Below are positions 5,949 to 6,231 of a DNA stretch of 6,231 nucleotides, piece after piece. The notes under the pieces are model-generated. The model made no database searches and had not been told where the DNA came from. It worked only from the letters and a program-made list of their open reading frames with translations. How positions within the stretch are numbered: the stretch's first letter is position 1; each line of letters opens with the position of its first letter. Made by a program: the position numbers and the translations under genes. Source of the stretch: Clostridiales bacterium (GTDB lineage: Bacteria; Bacillota; Clostridia; Oscillospirales; Oscillospiraceae); contig DQDL01000084.1 of the NCBI GenBank assembly GCA_003533405.1, forward strand, positions 1 to 6,231. Reading direction: 5' to 3'.

Positions 5949-6231
5949 GCTTCGCCTACCCCGAGCAGACCGAAAGGGCGCTTGACGGCGTGAGCCTGAG
6001 CGTCAAGAAGGGCGAATTTCTCGTCCTGTGCGGCGCATCCGGCTGCGGCAAGTCGACGCTTCTGCGCAATCTCAAGACCGCCCTTGCCCCGCACGGAACA
6101 AAAAGCGGCAGCATCATGTTCTGCGGCAGACCGCTTCATGATGTCGACCGGCGCACGCAAAGTGCCAAGATCGGCTTTGTGCTGCAATCGCCGGATAATC
6201 AGATAGTCACCGACAAGGTCTGGCACGAGCT
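5921..6231 (+). CDS. ecfA: ECF transporter ATPase EcfA (partial, cut by the right edge)
   Basis: Only the first 103 codons are present; the frame is open to the window end. The product is an ABC-type ATPase that powers ECF import in the cytoplasm. The start MEVFNIESLSFAYPEQTERA is typical of the family and includes the A-loop tyrosine (Y13). Walker A is GASGCGKST (residues 39-47) and the Q-loop is in VLQSPDNQIVTDKVWHEL, with the PDNQIV sequence characteristic of EcfA proteins. Signature motif, Walker B and the switch histidine would lie beyond the edge. It overlaps ecfT by 28 nt in another frame, so the two are almost certainly co-translated. Whether it is EcfA1, EcfA2 or a fused double ATPase cannot be seen. 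A second ATPase and the S component are expected downstream but not shown. Confidence 0.93.
   Translation, partial: MEVFNIESLSFAYPEQTERALDGVSLSVKKGEFLVLCGASGCGKSTLLRNLKTALAPHGTKSGSIMFCGRPLHDVDRRTQSAKIGFVLQSPDNQIVTDKVWHE

Overview
The window looks like a chromosomal segment of a Gram-positive anaerobe of the class Clostridia, probably an Oscillospiraceae/Ruminococcaceae-type gut bacterium. This is inferred from a consensus sigma-A promoter, strong GGAGG-type ribosome binding sites, GC-rich genes behind an AT-rich leader, a lipoprotein with a Gram-positive style lipobox, cohesin- and dockerin-like modules, and ECF transporter parts of the clostridial type. The species cannot be named from the sequence.

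Layout: positions 1-229 hold no convincing gene, only two hairpins and a weak second promoter. A near-consensus promoter (TTGATA, 17 nt, TATAAT, 230-258) starts a leader of about 390 nt. The leader carries a cobalamin (B12) riboswitch (about 284-468) and an expression platform with two intrinsic terminators (498-553 and 606-644); the second ends just before the first ribosome binding site. Five genes follow on the + strand with almost no gaps: (1) a 900-residue secreted protein with a signal peptide, a DUF4430 (transcobalamin C-terminal-like) domain, a helical linker, a terpenoid-cyclase-like alpha/alpha barrel, a cohesin-like domain and a C-terminal dockerin; (2) a 206-residue membrane-anchored cohesin-like protein; (3) a 355-residue lipoprotein ending in another DUF4430 domain; (4) ecfT, the transmembrane coupling subunit of an ECF transporter; (5) the start of ecfA, its ATPase, cut by the right edge.

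Working model (inference): this is a B12-repressed operon for capture and import of a corrinoid. The large protein resembles an intrinsic factor/transcobalamin with its two domains in reversed order. Its dockerin may dock on the cohesin encoded next door, tethering the capture protein at the membrane, and the DUF4430 lipoprotein may hand ligand to the ECF transporter. The substrate-binding S component is not in the window. A cellulosome-type cohesin-dockerin pair apparently reused for vitamin scavenging is the most unusual feature here.
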